This document shows, piece after piece, positions 35,738 to 48,392 of a stretch of 64,000 nucleotides of DNA; position 1 is the first letter of the stretch; each line of letters begins with the position of its first letter. The position numbers and the translations under genes were made by a program. Source of the stretch: Plectrocnemia conspersa (taxonomy: Eukaryota; Arthropoda; Insecta; Trichoptera; Polycentropodidae); the NCBI GenBank assembly GCA_009617715.1, contig VTFK01000068.1:992001-1056000 (forward strand). Reading direction: 5' to 3'. The notes under the pieces were generated by a model. That model was not told the DNA's origin. It worked only from the letters and a program-made list of their open reading frames with translations, and did no database searches.

Positions 35738-38700
35738 CATTGCAACAATAAGGTTCTCTGTGACTGGGCAGTTAAATAAGATGCATCATAAATCTATCGT
35801 GATTTTATTTAAATTGTGTAAAGGCTAAATTCCGTAATTTAGGCCTTCTATGTAGTGCATGAATTACGTTCGTCTTCAGCGAGGGTTAAGTTGCGACTTC
35901 TACGATCAATGCTCGAAGTCCGATATTGTCATTTGGTGGAGGGAGGTTATCAGAACTCAAACTTCAGAGATCCGAATTATTATATTGATGAGTAACCCCT
36001 TATCTTATTGTGATTTAATAATTTTTCTCTAAATGAGCTTTACATTGTTATTTTTAAAGCAGCTGGTATAAAAGAATACATTTTTGAGTGTCCAGTTGGT
36101 GATGCATTTATGTTGCGTCCATTTTTTCCCCGATAGTCTCTGGTATTTTATATTTAGATATTTTTATTTAGGCGTATAGATAATTTTATTCGATTCCTTG
36201 GACAAAAATGTAAAACCCGTTTACATGATTAATTGTGAAATGCATGCAATTTATTTTTGTCGAATTTAATGTGCAACGTGTACGGCGGTCACTAAAAAAT
36301 TCTTCATTGATAATCTTTATACTGGTTTAGCGCGCATGTGTGTATAAGCGTGTTAACAGGTGGAGAAGAATGGAAGTGAATTTCTGACTCACATATTATT
36401 CGAGGGAATTCCTCGACCAATCTTTTAGTACATCACATTTGCGGCCTCGCCGATCAGGGTTGTTGCTCAACAATTATACTTCGCGATTTCCTCGCCAAAG
36501 ACGTCATTTGAGCAAAAAATGGCAATAACATAAGTTTGGTAATTGTTATGTGATATTTATAGAGTCGGCTATAGAATTTACCTATGTCATCAATTACAGC
36601 AAGAGTGTGATTGACAATAAAAAAATAGAAGTGTTTGACAAAACATCTTTAATACAGTCCATCTATTTAATAAACATAAAAATTTACATACTTAATATGA
36701 AATTATTTATTTTAAGATTTAATTATCTCACAACTTCAAAATTAAACAATAAATATAGAGTATATTCTCTGGTTGTTCTAAAAATGTATTACTAGTCGCA
36801 CTCAATAATTCATAATTTGTAAATGGTAATTTTACTTTGTTATATTTTCTTTTCTATAGTAATATGTTTTTTTGTTATATAATAAATACTGATAAAAATA
36901 TTATTGTTATTAATAATAGATGAATGAACCTTTTAAATGTATTATATATATATTGAAACACGTGCTTAACTATTTTAAAAATAAAATAATAAATACAACT
37001 TGATGAGACAGCCCTACGGTATCCAAAGCACCCAGTGATAGTGAAAACGAGATAAATTAGCGGTCGTTAAAACTGTTCAACACCGATTTTTTCATTATTG
37101 TTTTTATTAATATTTACATCTATTATAATTCAATACCATTATTTACATATAATCATATAAAACAATAAACGCCGCAGGGAGATTATTTCGCCGACGATTT
37201 GGCGCATAATTTTAGTTTTTTTAGCACTGTTTTTACAACAACAAGAATTATAACAATGTATAAATTGTACATACATAAAAACTGTCGCTAAAAAATAACG
37301 TTAACGTGTCAAATGGCAATTTGCATTCATGAACATCAAATCTCACGAGGGAATCCCCCAATTACCTGATGTTACATACATGAAATTACAATATATTTAT
37401 GCAACATATTTTTAGAATGTTTTTTTAAAGCCATTTGCATTAACACTGTGTTTTGATAAGTCGCGCATTGTATTATTTAATTTACTCTTTGTAAGCGCGT
37501 GTTCGCAAATCCGTTGCGAAAAAAGAGTTGAAAATATTTAAAAAATGACATTGTGTCATTGTGACTTTGCATTTTCCTCTTTTTTGTGATAGATTAAATA
37601 TTTTTTAGCTATACAATAATTAAATGCACACACAATGAACTTGACGCGCGGGACTAGAATATTATAATTTTGTGTCAAATCACAAAATCAAACAGAATGA
37701 CTAATACCTAAATATGTGATCTTGTTAACATTTCTCTAATATTTATTTTTTATTGTATACATTGAATCCGCAATGCTGTGACTCAGTGTCTGATGGAGGT
37801 TGTATTGTAGATTCTCATACAACCATGGGAAGACGCCGGTGTAAAAAAGTTACATATCTCGACCACAAAATTACGTGAAACGAATGCTAAAAAAATATAT
37901 ATTATTTTAATTTATTCATCCAATTCTGAGATGCGATAAATATGTTTTATTCGCAATGAACTCTCCCGAACACAAACTCTCCCGAATAGATGGACGATTA
38001 ATTTAGCGTTACGGCCGTCGATTAATTTGGCGTCCATTTGAAACCACCGCCATTTTGCAACTCTAGTCGAAATATTGATTAATGAAAAATTAAATTAAAT
38101 AAATTAATGCAAATATTTTTATTTTCAAATATGAACATTTAATTTCACTAAGATTATCTTTGTTAGTTAATGACTTTAACAACTAATTTGAATGACCTCT
38201 ATTTGGTTGATTAATACAATATAACATATTATTGATTTAAATAATCAAAATAAATAAATTTTGTTTTTTTTTTGTTTGAGTTTTATAGCGTTGACGTAAA
38301 TTTTAATATAAATTCGAATATAAAATAGATTTATCCCTTTACAATTTACAGTAGTGCATAATCATATAAATTTAATACCCAAAATAGGAGTCTTAATTAA
38401 TGGCATACAACGACCATTGACGCAATGGTTCATCACTATATCGACTATGCAAATTTACAAAATGTGTATTTATTTTTAGTTCGCTTCTTAATGGAGTTTA
38501 AATATGTGTTATAAAAATTTGCACATCACTCATTCACACGAGGAGCGATCAAAATATGTGTTTATATTATACATACAATATTAATACATTAATAAAGCGA
38601 TATATTGACATAAATCCATTGACTCATCCCAATCGAAGCGAAAGTTTTTTCAAGATTGGCGTGTGTCATGGTCACCGTTAGCGTGAGAGAGATGTAAGGT

Positions 38701-38766
38701 GACTTATATTACAGGTTCTTCAGGTATTTCTCACCGCCGGAAGGGATTAATCGTCCGACGACATAC
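35738..38766. other. Gene-free stretch
   Basis: AT-rich, without a supported gene. At 36300-36530 composition rises (GCGGCCTCGCCGATCAGGG). At 37960-38050 there are two direct copies of AACTCTCCCGAA and a repeated GATTAATTT-GCGT motif, probably transposon debris. Confidence 0.4.
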
Positions 38767-38830
38767 CAAGAAAGTGAGCATCCGCAGCAACTTTCGGGAT
38801 TCGATGTTTAATTCATTCAGTAGGTATTGC
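38767..38830 (-). other. Candidate 64-bp exon (unverified)
   Basis: On the minus strand a strong acceptor (TTAATTATTTTACAG) ends at 38831 and a strong donor (GTATGT) starts at 38766. They bound 64 bp that read QYLLNELNIESRKLLRMLTF plus one residue. The frame stays open past the donor to a stop near 38735. Composition is richer in GC than the surroundings. The plus strand is also open here, so strand is uncertain. I do not recognise the peptide. Confidence 0.3.
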
Positions 38831-39052
38831 CTGTAAAATAATTAAAAGCTCTGTTAACTTTTGGATATTTCCCTCGAACCAATATATCGCATAATTATAT
38901 TATATAATCACTGAAGATTATACCTACTTATCTAGGAAGTCTTATACCGTTGATTAGAACAGAGCTACCCAAACTTTCAATATTATTGTAAATTGTTAAT
39001 ATATATTCTGCCACTACTCGAGTGCATTCAGTACCATCTTAACGAATGTTTA

Positions 39053-39385
39053 TCAGGGGGGGCGTATGGGGTCATTTCCCTTCATTGAATAATTTTATGA
39101 AATACCATTAATTTTATTAAAATCAAAATAATAAAAAAATACCATTAATTTTATTAAAATCAAAATATTAAAAAAATCACCACTCACTGGCCAACTTTTG
39201 CCCCCCCCCCGGAAATTCTCGAGTTATTCAAAGAAAATCTAAAAAACTGTTTAGAATCTATCCCGAAAATATTTTTTTAAATATGTCATTTCAGTGAAAT
39301 CAAATCGGAATACATTTTCACCGATAATTATATATTTTTACCAGTGAAAATATAATTTATCTGATATGTAAATTATATTTTTACT
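39053..39385 (-). repeat. Composite repeat, inverted copy with 10-C run and internal 40-bp duplication
   Basis: In reverse orientation the tail block (GGCCAACTTTTG followed by ten C at 39201-39210) continues into the middle block (AATCTATCCCGAAAATATTT, TTTTACCAGTGAAAATATAA). A unit of about 40 bp starting AATACCATTAATTTTATTAA is duplicated in tandem near 39112-39175. Confidence 0.7.
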
Positions 39386-39388
39386 AAA

Positions 39389-39830
39389 ATGAAAAATCGC
39401 AAAAATGTTGAGGAAATGAGACTAATTAACATGTTGCCTTGTATAGAAAAGGTGATGAAGGAAGTAGTAATCAAACAATTAATGGATAGAAGTATAATTG
39501 ATAGATTGGAATAATTAAATGTTCAAGAAATATTGAAGATGAATGTTTTAGTATTTATATTAGAAAATAATTACTGGAGTATTTTAATTAATTAATAAGA
39601 AATAAAAATGTACATAGATTTAATACTAGAAATAGAGACAATTTAAGGATAGCTAGGTATAAGAAAATGAGTACGGCCAAGGGAATTATGTAAAGAAGTG
39701 TAAATTTATTTAATAATATTCCTAGGAAAATCGCAAAAATAAAAATGTTGCGGTTTTCTAAATGGAATAAAGAAACACCGTCGTGAATTAAGAAATAAAT
39801 TAAAATATAATATTTTTTTTTATATTCCAT
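39389..39830 (+). pseudogene. LINE remnant (RT entry and C-terminal segment)
   Basis: The frame from 39389 reads MKNRKNVEEMRLINMLPCIE, then KVMKEVVIKQLM, matching the RPINMLP-x-x-EKV-x-E-x-V start of non-LTR reverse transcriptases. About 120 bp later, TRNRDNLRIARYKKMSTAKG-like and NLFNNIPRKI pieces match LINE C-termini (TRN-x-N-L-R…NSLP). The catalytic middle is deleted and frames are broken. Confidence 0.7.
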
Positions 39831-39856
39831 TCCACCATTCCACCCTCGGTCTGGCC

Positions 39857-40081
39857 CAGTGGCGTAGCTAAGGTATGTGCTGCCCAGAGCGATCCTTAAA
39901 ATTGCCGCCCCCTCATACATTTTTTACAGGGTCATAAAATCAGCATTTCTTAAAATAATAAATTGGTTATTATTAAACTTTTGTTATTCATAAATTTATA
40001 TATGTTTTAGTACATTCAGGGTTAATAACCACACTAGACGATCTCATCGCGAATATGCCGCCCCCCATAGCTACGCCACTG
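39857..40081. mobile_element. Non-autonomous hAT element with perfect 8-bp target duplication
   Basis: Inverted ends CAGTGGCGTAGCTA and TAGCTACGCCACTG bound 225 bp. The flanks are identical: GTCTGGCC at 39849-39856 and again at 40082-40089. The inner parts GCCGCCCC and GCCGCCCCCC recur near each end. Non-coding. Confidence 0.95.
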
Positions 40082-40089
40082 GTCTGGCC

Positions 40090-43000
40090 ATTCCATCTTC
40101 TAGTTTTAATTTTTCAAGAATTTTTTATCATATACAGTAATGCCTCCCGAAAATTCTCGAGGTCTCCTCTAGTACCGTTTATGATTTTCTTCGAGGTGTG
40201 GACGCGCGACATTGTATAGCGACAGTATAGGGTAGTGCACATAACACCTTCCAATTTTTTTACACATACATTCGCGGGTGCCGAGTTACAAGAATAAAGT
40301 CGTATACGTCGCACGAAAATACGATTGTGTGTTGTTTTTGTTTCTACCTGCGCTGCAATAACGGTTATTATCGGGAAACTGCAGCGTTTCGGTATACTTT
40401 GAAGAGTAATTTAGCCAATATCGATAACAATTTTACACGTATAATATATTATTTAAAAAATGCAATTAAAAACATTTAAAAAATTAATAAAATATTTTTA
40501 TTGTATAGTGATAAAAATTACATACATATAATAGATATAAATTTACAAACATAGAAAATATACATTTTTACCGTAACTATATATTTTTACCATTGAAAAT
40601 TTAATTTATCTGACATGTAAATTATATCATTTTTTTCTCCCATTTAAAAAATGTACAAGAATTTTTTTAAATGGGAGATATTTTTAAGTCACGTTAAATA
40701 AAAATTTAAGCTTACATTGTCTATATAATTAATTTTAAATGTCTTTTTAATTGACTAAGTATTTTTTGATATTTTTTTAAATATTATTTAGATATTCTAT
40801 AAGCAATAAATTATGATCAATTATAGCATTCTCGATATTATGAATTTATAAATATCATAATATCCTTACGAAAGCAGATATAAACGAATGAATTTTGGAA
40901 TAAGTTAGACGACAGATTTTCAAAATATATCTATATCAGGAGTCGAATGGGCGAGTCTTGAGATTCTGTCGAGTGGTCGTGATTGGTTTAGCGTTACATT
41001 TCATAATGAGAATTTAGGAAATCTTGAGCGAATAGGATATAAGACAAAAGTGAGAGTCAATCGTAATAGCTCCACCTCCAAATCATTGTTTTATTGAAAG
41101 CTTGTTTCGAGGTGGCTGTATGATAATTACAAAGGATAATTCAAAAAATGCTTATTCGTTGCGAGTTTCGAAGCTTACTCAAAATGGGTTTAAATAGCCT
41201 TATGTTGATATTAGTGACTATTGCTGTTAATTAACGGGCTTACTAAGTCAAGTTATTTTGCAATTTTGGCAATTTTGGGTGAACATAATTCATAGATAGT
41301 TTTATAGGATTCAGCATGATCGCTTGAAAGATTTTTTTTGTATAAAACAATATTTCAATATGATAATTTATTTTACAAACATACTTTTATATATTTACAT
41401 TACTGATTTACAACCATTTTTGGGTTTACAGTTTTATTAATAGCTACAAAATAAGAATAATAAATTAGACGTTGGTGGTTACAGTTTAAGGTGAAAATAA
41501 TAATAAAAAGAAAGAATTTGTGAAAGAAACTCTTTGTGATTGCAATGCTTTTGATTTTTGTGATTGTTTAGAGCATTATTATGAGTTAATTTTGATCAAG
41601 AAGTGGTTAGGAAAGCAATACGCTGCAGACAGTATAAAGATAGTACTGCTAAAGATAGTATAAAAATATTATTTTCGTTGTGAAAAATTCACAGTCCCTA
41701 ACAGGGATTATATTGAAGAAATATGAATAATGATAAAATTCCAGGAAAATTCCTAAAACTTTGTTAAACTTTGCCCCTTGCATATGCGTCATCGTTGAAA
41801 CAATTTTGTCTCGAGATATCCCAGGAAATTATTCCTGTAAGTCCTGGTTTTGAGTCACGCTATTCTTTGGAATAAGCTTGCTGGAATTGTGACTAATAAA
41901 CTAGCCAATGTTTTATGAGCACTTTTCGATATATTTTAATAAATAATAAGTGTCATATTTATATTTTATACGTACTTCAAATTGTTGTTTAAAAACATTT
42001 GTGCATAGTCATTCGCCAATAATAATTTATCGTTCAGCATTAAAAAATGTTTTCCTATTGATTATCAAATATATTTTGATTATCAAATAAACAGTATTAT
42101 AATTGAAATGGATGATTTACTTTAAACGATTCCTTCAAAACATAGAAAATGCATGGTTATTAAATAATTTAATGCACTAGAAACTTTAAAAATATATTTT
42201 TTACACCTCTATATAAACATTATAGTTAATAATCCGTAAGAATATTTCTTTCCATGCTGAAAAGATTGCATAACCATGATACATATAATTAGGCGACTAA
42301 TTCGAAAATATACAAAAAAATAACTTGTGTAATATATTTAAGTAACTCGAATATAAATATTTGTTACATCATACAAACAATTATACTTATATTATTAATA
42401 CATTGTTTCTGCGAAATTAATAAAAATAACTCATAATTCACGGTTCATGTTGTTAATCGTGTAACTTTAATCGTTGCACCGTGAGTTAATTGCAAACAAC
42501 GGGATTGTCCCTTTTCACCCGGAACGCGTGGTCGCACTATTGGCCCAGTGATACATAAATTCACACATTTATGTACAGGCTGTACAAAAACGCACGTGCT
42601 TTTCGTTTACTATGTTTTTTTGGTGAAATGCGACCGCAACTACATCCGATGTGTCAGCGGCGGTCAAAGGACCCACAGATTTTCATTCGCATTTTTTGCA
42701 CAGGCTATTCTGTGGTTTTGTATAACCGCAATCGCACACACTCGAGCGGCTTCGAACACTAAGATATATTTATTTACTAAGTGTTTTATAATTAATTAAG
42801 AGGCTAGATGATAAGTTATGGGTTGAGTATGAACATTTTTTTTACGAAAGAGCCTCTTTACTTAGGATTAATAATCTGAATCAGAGAATCGAACAATAAA
42901 TTACATTATTATATTTGTTCCAATGTTGTAAAATTTTGGATATCTGGAGTCGATAAAATCTCGAAATTTAAAATCTTTTAACGAAGTTATGATTTTGAAT

Positions 43001-43584
43001 AGCTGCCATTTTGAATTAAAATTAGTTTACTGATTTATTAAAAATTAGTCGAGATATTTATAGGAGCTATTTTTAAAACAAGTTTAATGTCGATTGATTT
43101 AAACTACGACAGTAGTCGTGCTCGCAAATTTCGTTGTAAACCACACAAATAAAAATATTATTTCTTAATTAAATTTTAATTTTAATTTAATTTATTTTTT
43201 AAAATGTTTTTGATTTCTTTTCTCTTTTCTCTAATGTTTTTCTTAACAGAGCTACATTTTTTAAATGTTTTTATTAGCCGCTTTTTTGAAAATATTTAAA
43301 AATAACGATTTTAGAAAACATGATCAAATGCGCTAAAAAGCTGAGATATTCACAAGATATATTGCCATGAAAAACTCGAAAAATTGCTCTTGTAAATATA
43401 TCAGCTAAGTATAATCCATCATATTATTTCAAAATGGTGGTTATTCAAAAATAAATGTCGTCACATCATTAAAAAATATTTTATACAAAGAGTAAAAAAA
43501 TATTTTAAAATACAAATTAAATTAAAATAAAAATTTAAATAAACAGTTTTTTTGTTGTTATTATAGCGTAATATTTGCGTAGGA
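40090..43584. other. Gene-free stretch
   Basis: No gene supported. Contents seen are a hairpin at 40636-40678, a weak middle-block fragment of the composite repeat at about 40560-40625 (minus), and a GC-elevated patch at 42480-42740 without a convincing frame. Confidence 0.4.
40636..40678. repeat. Perfect 16-bp hairpin
   Basis: TCTCCCATTTAAAAAA (40636-40651) pairs with TTTTTTAAATGGGAGA (40663-40678) around an 11-nt loop. It borders a composite-repeat fragment and may be a MITE relic. Confidence 0.85.
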
Positions 43585-44030
43585 TTAGTGGCGTAGGGAG
43601 ATGGCAGACCACTTCGGGCGATACATGCTTAGGGGCGGCATTTTCGCGATGCAATGTTTGATTTTTGCGCTAAAAATATATATCCACGAATAGTTGAATG
43701 TGTGAAAACAATTAACGATAGTTTAAGTCGATCATAAAATGACGCCGCTATAGATGAAAATATTTTTGGCCGGCCCTTTAGATTAAAATATTAAGGAACC
43801 GGATGGCGACAGTCATAGGCAAGTCGGAAAGTGTGGATGTTCTAGACCTACCCGACATCAAAAGAGGATGCGATCGTTATTTTCAAAGACGTATCGAAAC
43901 CTAAAATATGAAAAGTATGTAGCGTACCTGGGAGGAGAGAGGTCAAAAAAAAGAAAGTCAGATTTTGTATCAGATAATTGTATGTGGGGAGGGGATTACC
44001 CAGAGCGATTATTAAATATTATATTGTATA
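43585..44030. repeat. Degenerate hAT-MITE relative (AGTGGCGTAG end)
   Basis: TTAGTGGCGTAGGGAG at 43587, followed by GGGCGATACATG and GGGGCGGCATTTTCGCGATG, resembles the element at 39857. ACCCAGAGCGATTATTAAA at about 43998 recalls its CCCAGAGCGATCCTTAAA. No closing inverted end or target duplication is visible. Confidence 0.45.
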
Positions 44031-47000
44031 AAATATAAAGTACAGAAGAAATATTTTTATTTAATTTAAAATACCCCATGAGTGTTGTGACCATCTTGAC
44101 GCAGACATTACGCAGGATAATCTTCAGCTCATATTACTGATGATTCTATTCACCGAGATTCTAGATATGCGTACAATCCTTTCTTTTCTGGCAAAACCAT
44201 ATGGCACGTATTGGCGCCGAAACAACCGTTGAGTGGCTATGATATGATACTGGTTCATGTTAACTAAAAACCATGATGCTGACAATACAGCTTATGTGAT
44301 CGAATTACACTATTCAAATGGTAAAAATTTCAAATGAATAAATGTTCTAAATGAAATACATTAAATATAATGCTACACATTCATTTAATTCGAAAATTTA
44401 AGCATCGAATTTGATCAAAAGTGTAAGATCGAAATGCGTGTAGTTTTGTAAAATTGTTTAATAAGTTCTCACATACCGGAGCTACGTTCCTGTTTGTTCA
44501 GGTCCATTCCAATCCTTACTTTTAAGCGCAGTTTTCCTGCGTTTTCCCGAATGTGTAGTAAGTTGACTAAACCGCAACAACAAATAGTAAAACAATTCCA
44601 AGAAATTGTACGTATTATTTACAGCAATTAAATGACTAAATTAGATTAATATTTTGCGGCTAGATAAACTGCAATTAAATCATCTAATGCATGATAACAA
44701 TTAGTAACGAAAGACATTTAAAAACATCCGCGATACAAATTTAATTAAAGTTCATCTAACAAAAATATGTCATTCAAAATCAAAAGAAAATAGTTTATTA
44801 ATCGTTTTTGCAAAAAACTAGGATCAGACAATAATATGCTTCTATATTTAAGTGTTTCGATTGACTTTTATGAAATGTATATTTAGAAAATAATTTAATA
44901 ATGAAAAACAATTAATACAGAAATTTTTATAATAGCAACGAATATAAAAAATGTTGATTTAATATTTTATTACTACTTCTAACGTCAATAATACGGTGTC
45001 AAAAGTCACATTTAGAATATGCATAATTAGAAAATACGGCATTTACCCGTTTGCTAGATTTAACCTGTTAAATTCATTAGTCATTTCGAAGGCATAATAA
45101 CAAACATATTCTAATATAAGATTATTGTGGAAATAATAATAGAACTTGACGTCAACAATTATCAATAGGTAAATTGACCAAAAGCCTTTTAAAGTCGTAA
45201 GTTGCCGACATATTAACTTCTATATGAGATATCATGCAATTATCTTGTTATTTCTTTGCAGCAATAATATTATTATTGATATTTTTAGGAATAATAATAT
45301 GTTTTGCGAATTCTTCTTTAATATTTTTTTATTATTATTATTAAGGGAAATATCGAGCCAAGTGAATCATATTTAACTTTCTTTACGATCAATGCATATA
45401 TTAATTTGCAAGCTACGTTGTGTGCTTTTAGTTTTATTTTATCGGTCATTTACACGGTCATTCAATGCTATACCTAACTTGGTGTATATTTCATTGGAAT
45501 TTCCTTTACTTTCATGGGAATTCCTTAATCAATTAAAAAAACCAATTTTAATTACCTTTATAGGTAAGAATTTAAATTACATTTATACTATGTTTATATT
45601 AGTTTATAATATGTGCAAATAAGCTCTATGCACTTATCGTAAATCAAAAATAATTTAAGCTTCCTAAAATTTATTATCTTGCGCTTAAGTATGTACAACG
45701 GCCGGAAACTTTTAAAATTCTGGCGGCTTCTCCTTTTATCAAAAGTTGTTGAGCTTAGACTTCGGAACTGTATTTATGCCCTTCGATAGGGGGTCTCATA
45801 AATTTTATTTCGCAGTTTTGCAGCGACGTGTCGTTGTGCAAAACAAAAACAAAAACCGCAGGACAACATGTTTATTCTCGGAAGGAGCAAATGCGAATTG
45901 CACCGCGCATAATTCAAAGGCGCGGCTCCTCGAGACTGAATTTCGGGAATCGAGCGATAATTTTTTCGAATTTTGTTCTATGAAATACGCGATCTGAATG
46001 CATTACTTTTAATTGGAAGAGAGTCATCATTATAGCCTTAAGGGATGGGAAAATACTACGACGTGTGAAAGACACCGTAAAGGCGAATGCTTTTATTGTA
46101 TAGATTATAACCAATAATGTTTTTTATCATTTACCTGTATTATAAATATCAATATAAGTGTGTAAATTTGTTTTTATACTAAAACAAACGTCATTTAAAA
46201 AAATAATCTGTAAAAAATAATTTTATTGCCACAAATATATATATTTCGTTTTTAGTTGTTATATTACACTAATTGGATTTTTATATAATGCATTTTCCGA
46301 CACAAGGAAGATTAATTTATTAGAAAAAGTAATATTTTTATTGCTAAAGACAATTTTACTAATTGTATAAATATTGATAATACACACACCACAAAATTGA
46401 TAGAAACGATTATAACAATTAAATTTCATAAGCCAACATAAAACTGTGGCGACCACCCATATATGTCGCATTTTAATCAACACACTTTAATTATGTTTTT
46501 ATAAAAAAAATCAATAATTATACTCATGTTTTATATTTACGAAATTATTAATTTGTAGTATGAATATATTCGGAGCTGTTATTAGTAATTCATTTAGATG
46601 TTTAGTTTTTTTTATATTTGGAATCGTTTTTATTAGTAAAAAAGCAAAATATCATCTATTGAAATGTTTATAATAAAAACAGGTTAATACGATTTAGAAT
46701 TTAATTAAAACAACATAAGACTGGAATTTGGAAACGATATTCTGCAAATATATATATAAAATTAAAATGTGTATTCGAGTCTACAAATAGCAAATATTTT
46801 TATTTGCATATTATTAGAAATAGAAGCACTAATATTTAAGTAATGTATTATATTATATTTATGTATATACTTTCATTGGTATATTAATATTTTACAGCTA
46901 CCATTTTTAAAAAAATGGGACGGTGCAATTTAATATTTTTTGTACATATGTCGTTTCAATATCTAAGTGAACTATTTTCACAACCGGAAATTGATATACA

Positions 47001-48199
47001 TTGCAGAAATAATTAAAAAAATTATACATACATGTACATATATCTATAATATTTTTTTTAACGTTTTTTAATCGCTTATGCTAATATTTTACTTTGAGAT
47101 ATTCAAGTAGTTGATTCAAAGCAGAAACCCGGTAAAATCCAGTTTTAAAATAAATAATAAATTAAAATATCGATCAACAACCTGCCCATAAACGAACGGT
47201 TTGCATCATCTCGCCAAAAAATGATCCCAAATTTACGCAAGTATGTTTTACGGTGACGATCGCTACCCTAAGTATTTAACCAAAAATTTGACTTAACAAA
47301 TACAAGTAAACGATAAGCGATGATGCCATTGTCGTCTTAAAATGGGCATTACTCGTCCGTTTATTAAACACGTAAAATCAACACGTGGAAAATGTAAACA
47401 TAATATTAATAATTGAGAAATATTTCTTATCATAACATTTCAACAAGAGACGTCATATGTCTCAGAGCAAAGCTAGTGCAAACTAGTGAGTGGAAAGTTC
47501 GAAATAATGAGTGCATAAAACCAGCAGTCTTATAAAAAATAGTTCATAATAAAAACAAATAGAATAACCGCAATAAATTTCAGATTCGACCCCGGAAAAT
47601 GTATCACAGCGATAAGGATTTCCTCGTTCGAGCAAAATTTACGTAATATTTCATTGAATTAACATTACTGTATTAATGGTTTGTTTACGCGATAGTAAAT
47701 ATCGTATTTGTAAGATTTTAAATTTTCGATTTTCTGGAAAAAAATTTGACCCAAATTGTTTTTTTGTATTACCTACAATTTTATTCAACAATTGACAAGT
47801 AAATTTATGCTCTGTCTTTAAATTTGGGTTTTTAGCTAAAATATATTTTTATTATTAACATATCGTGCTAGAGACGTTATAAGCGCACTGTAGCGGCGTT
47901 TCGGTAAACCGGTGAGGTGCACAAACGTTGTTACTTTTTTGTGGACTTTCAATTTTTTTATCAGCGGAACTCGCCATCTATCAAATCAGCCCACCATCGG
48001 CGAAATAAAAAAGGTTACTCTTCTCTGAATCGATGCTTCTAGCTATTAAATTTAAACAGAAAGGGGGCGGTAAGTTCTAAAAAATATGGTAAAATAATAC
48101 CAAATTACTAAGAACGGTTACGGTCCAATGCGAGACTGTAAATCTACTGTATGCGACTAATAATATATAAGAAAATTTATTTATCATTATGTATCACTG
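44031..48199. other. Gene-free stretch
   Basis: AT-rich, with a few GC-elevated patches (44465-44580, 45830-45980, 47220-47260). None gives a recognisable protein. Open frames here are short and of random composition. Confidence 0.4.
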
Positions 48200-48392
48200 A
48201 GGGTTGCCAGAAACCAAAAATTAAAAAAAGTACTACTCCTAAAAATAAATCTAGTGGTCTTTACTGAATTTGAAAAGCGAAACATTTTCAGATATTCAGA
48301 TCTTGGTGTCAAAAAAGGTCATCAGGAAAAGTATGGCAAAAAGAAAGCAAAAGAGAACTTGTCATATTTAAAAGTAATACTCTGGCAACCCT
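48200..48392. mobile_element. MITE with 12-bp perfect inverted ends
   Basis: AGGGTTGCCAGA (48200-48211) and TCTGGCAACCCT (48381-48392) are exact inverted copies 193 bp apart. Sub-terminal AAAGTACTACTCC and AAAGTAATACTC are also related. Flanks show no clear duplication, so the superfamily is unassigned. Confidence 0.7.

Noticed and set aside
42548..42799. 83-codon frame with cysteines at 42.6 kb
   Set aside because: No signal peptide, no ordered cysteine spacing, and an equally open alternative frame overlaps it.
45746..46114. Open frames on both strands around 45.9 kb
   Set aside because: Both strands are open because of base composition. Neither gives a family match or plausible exon borders.
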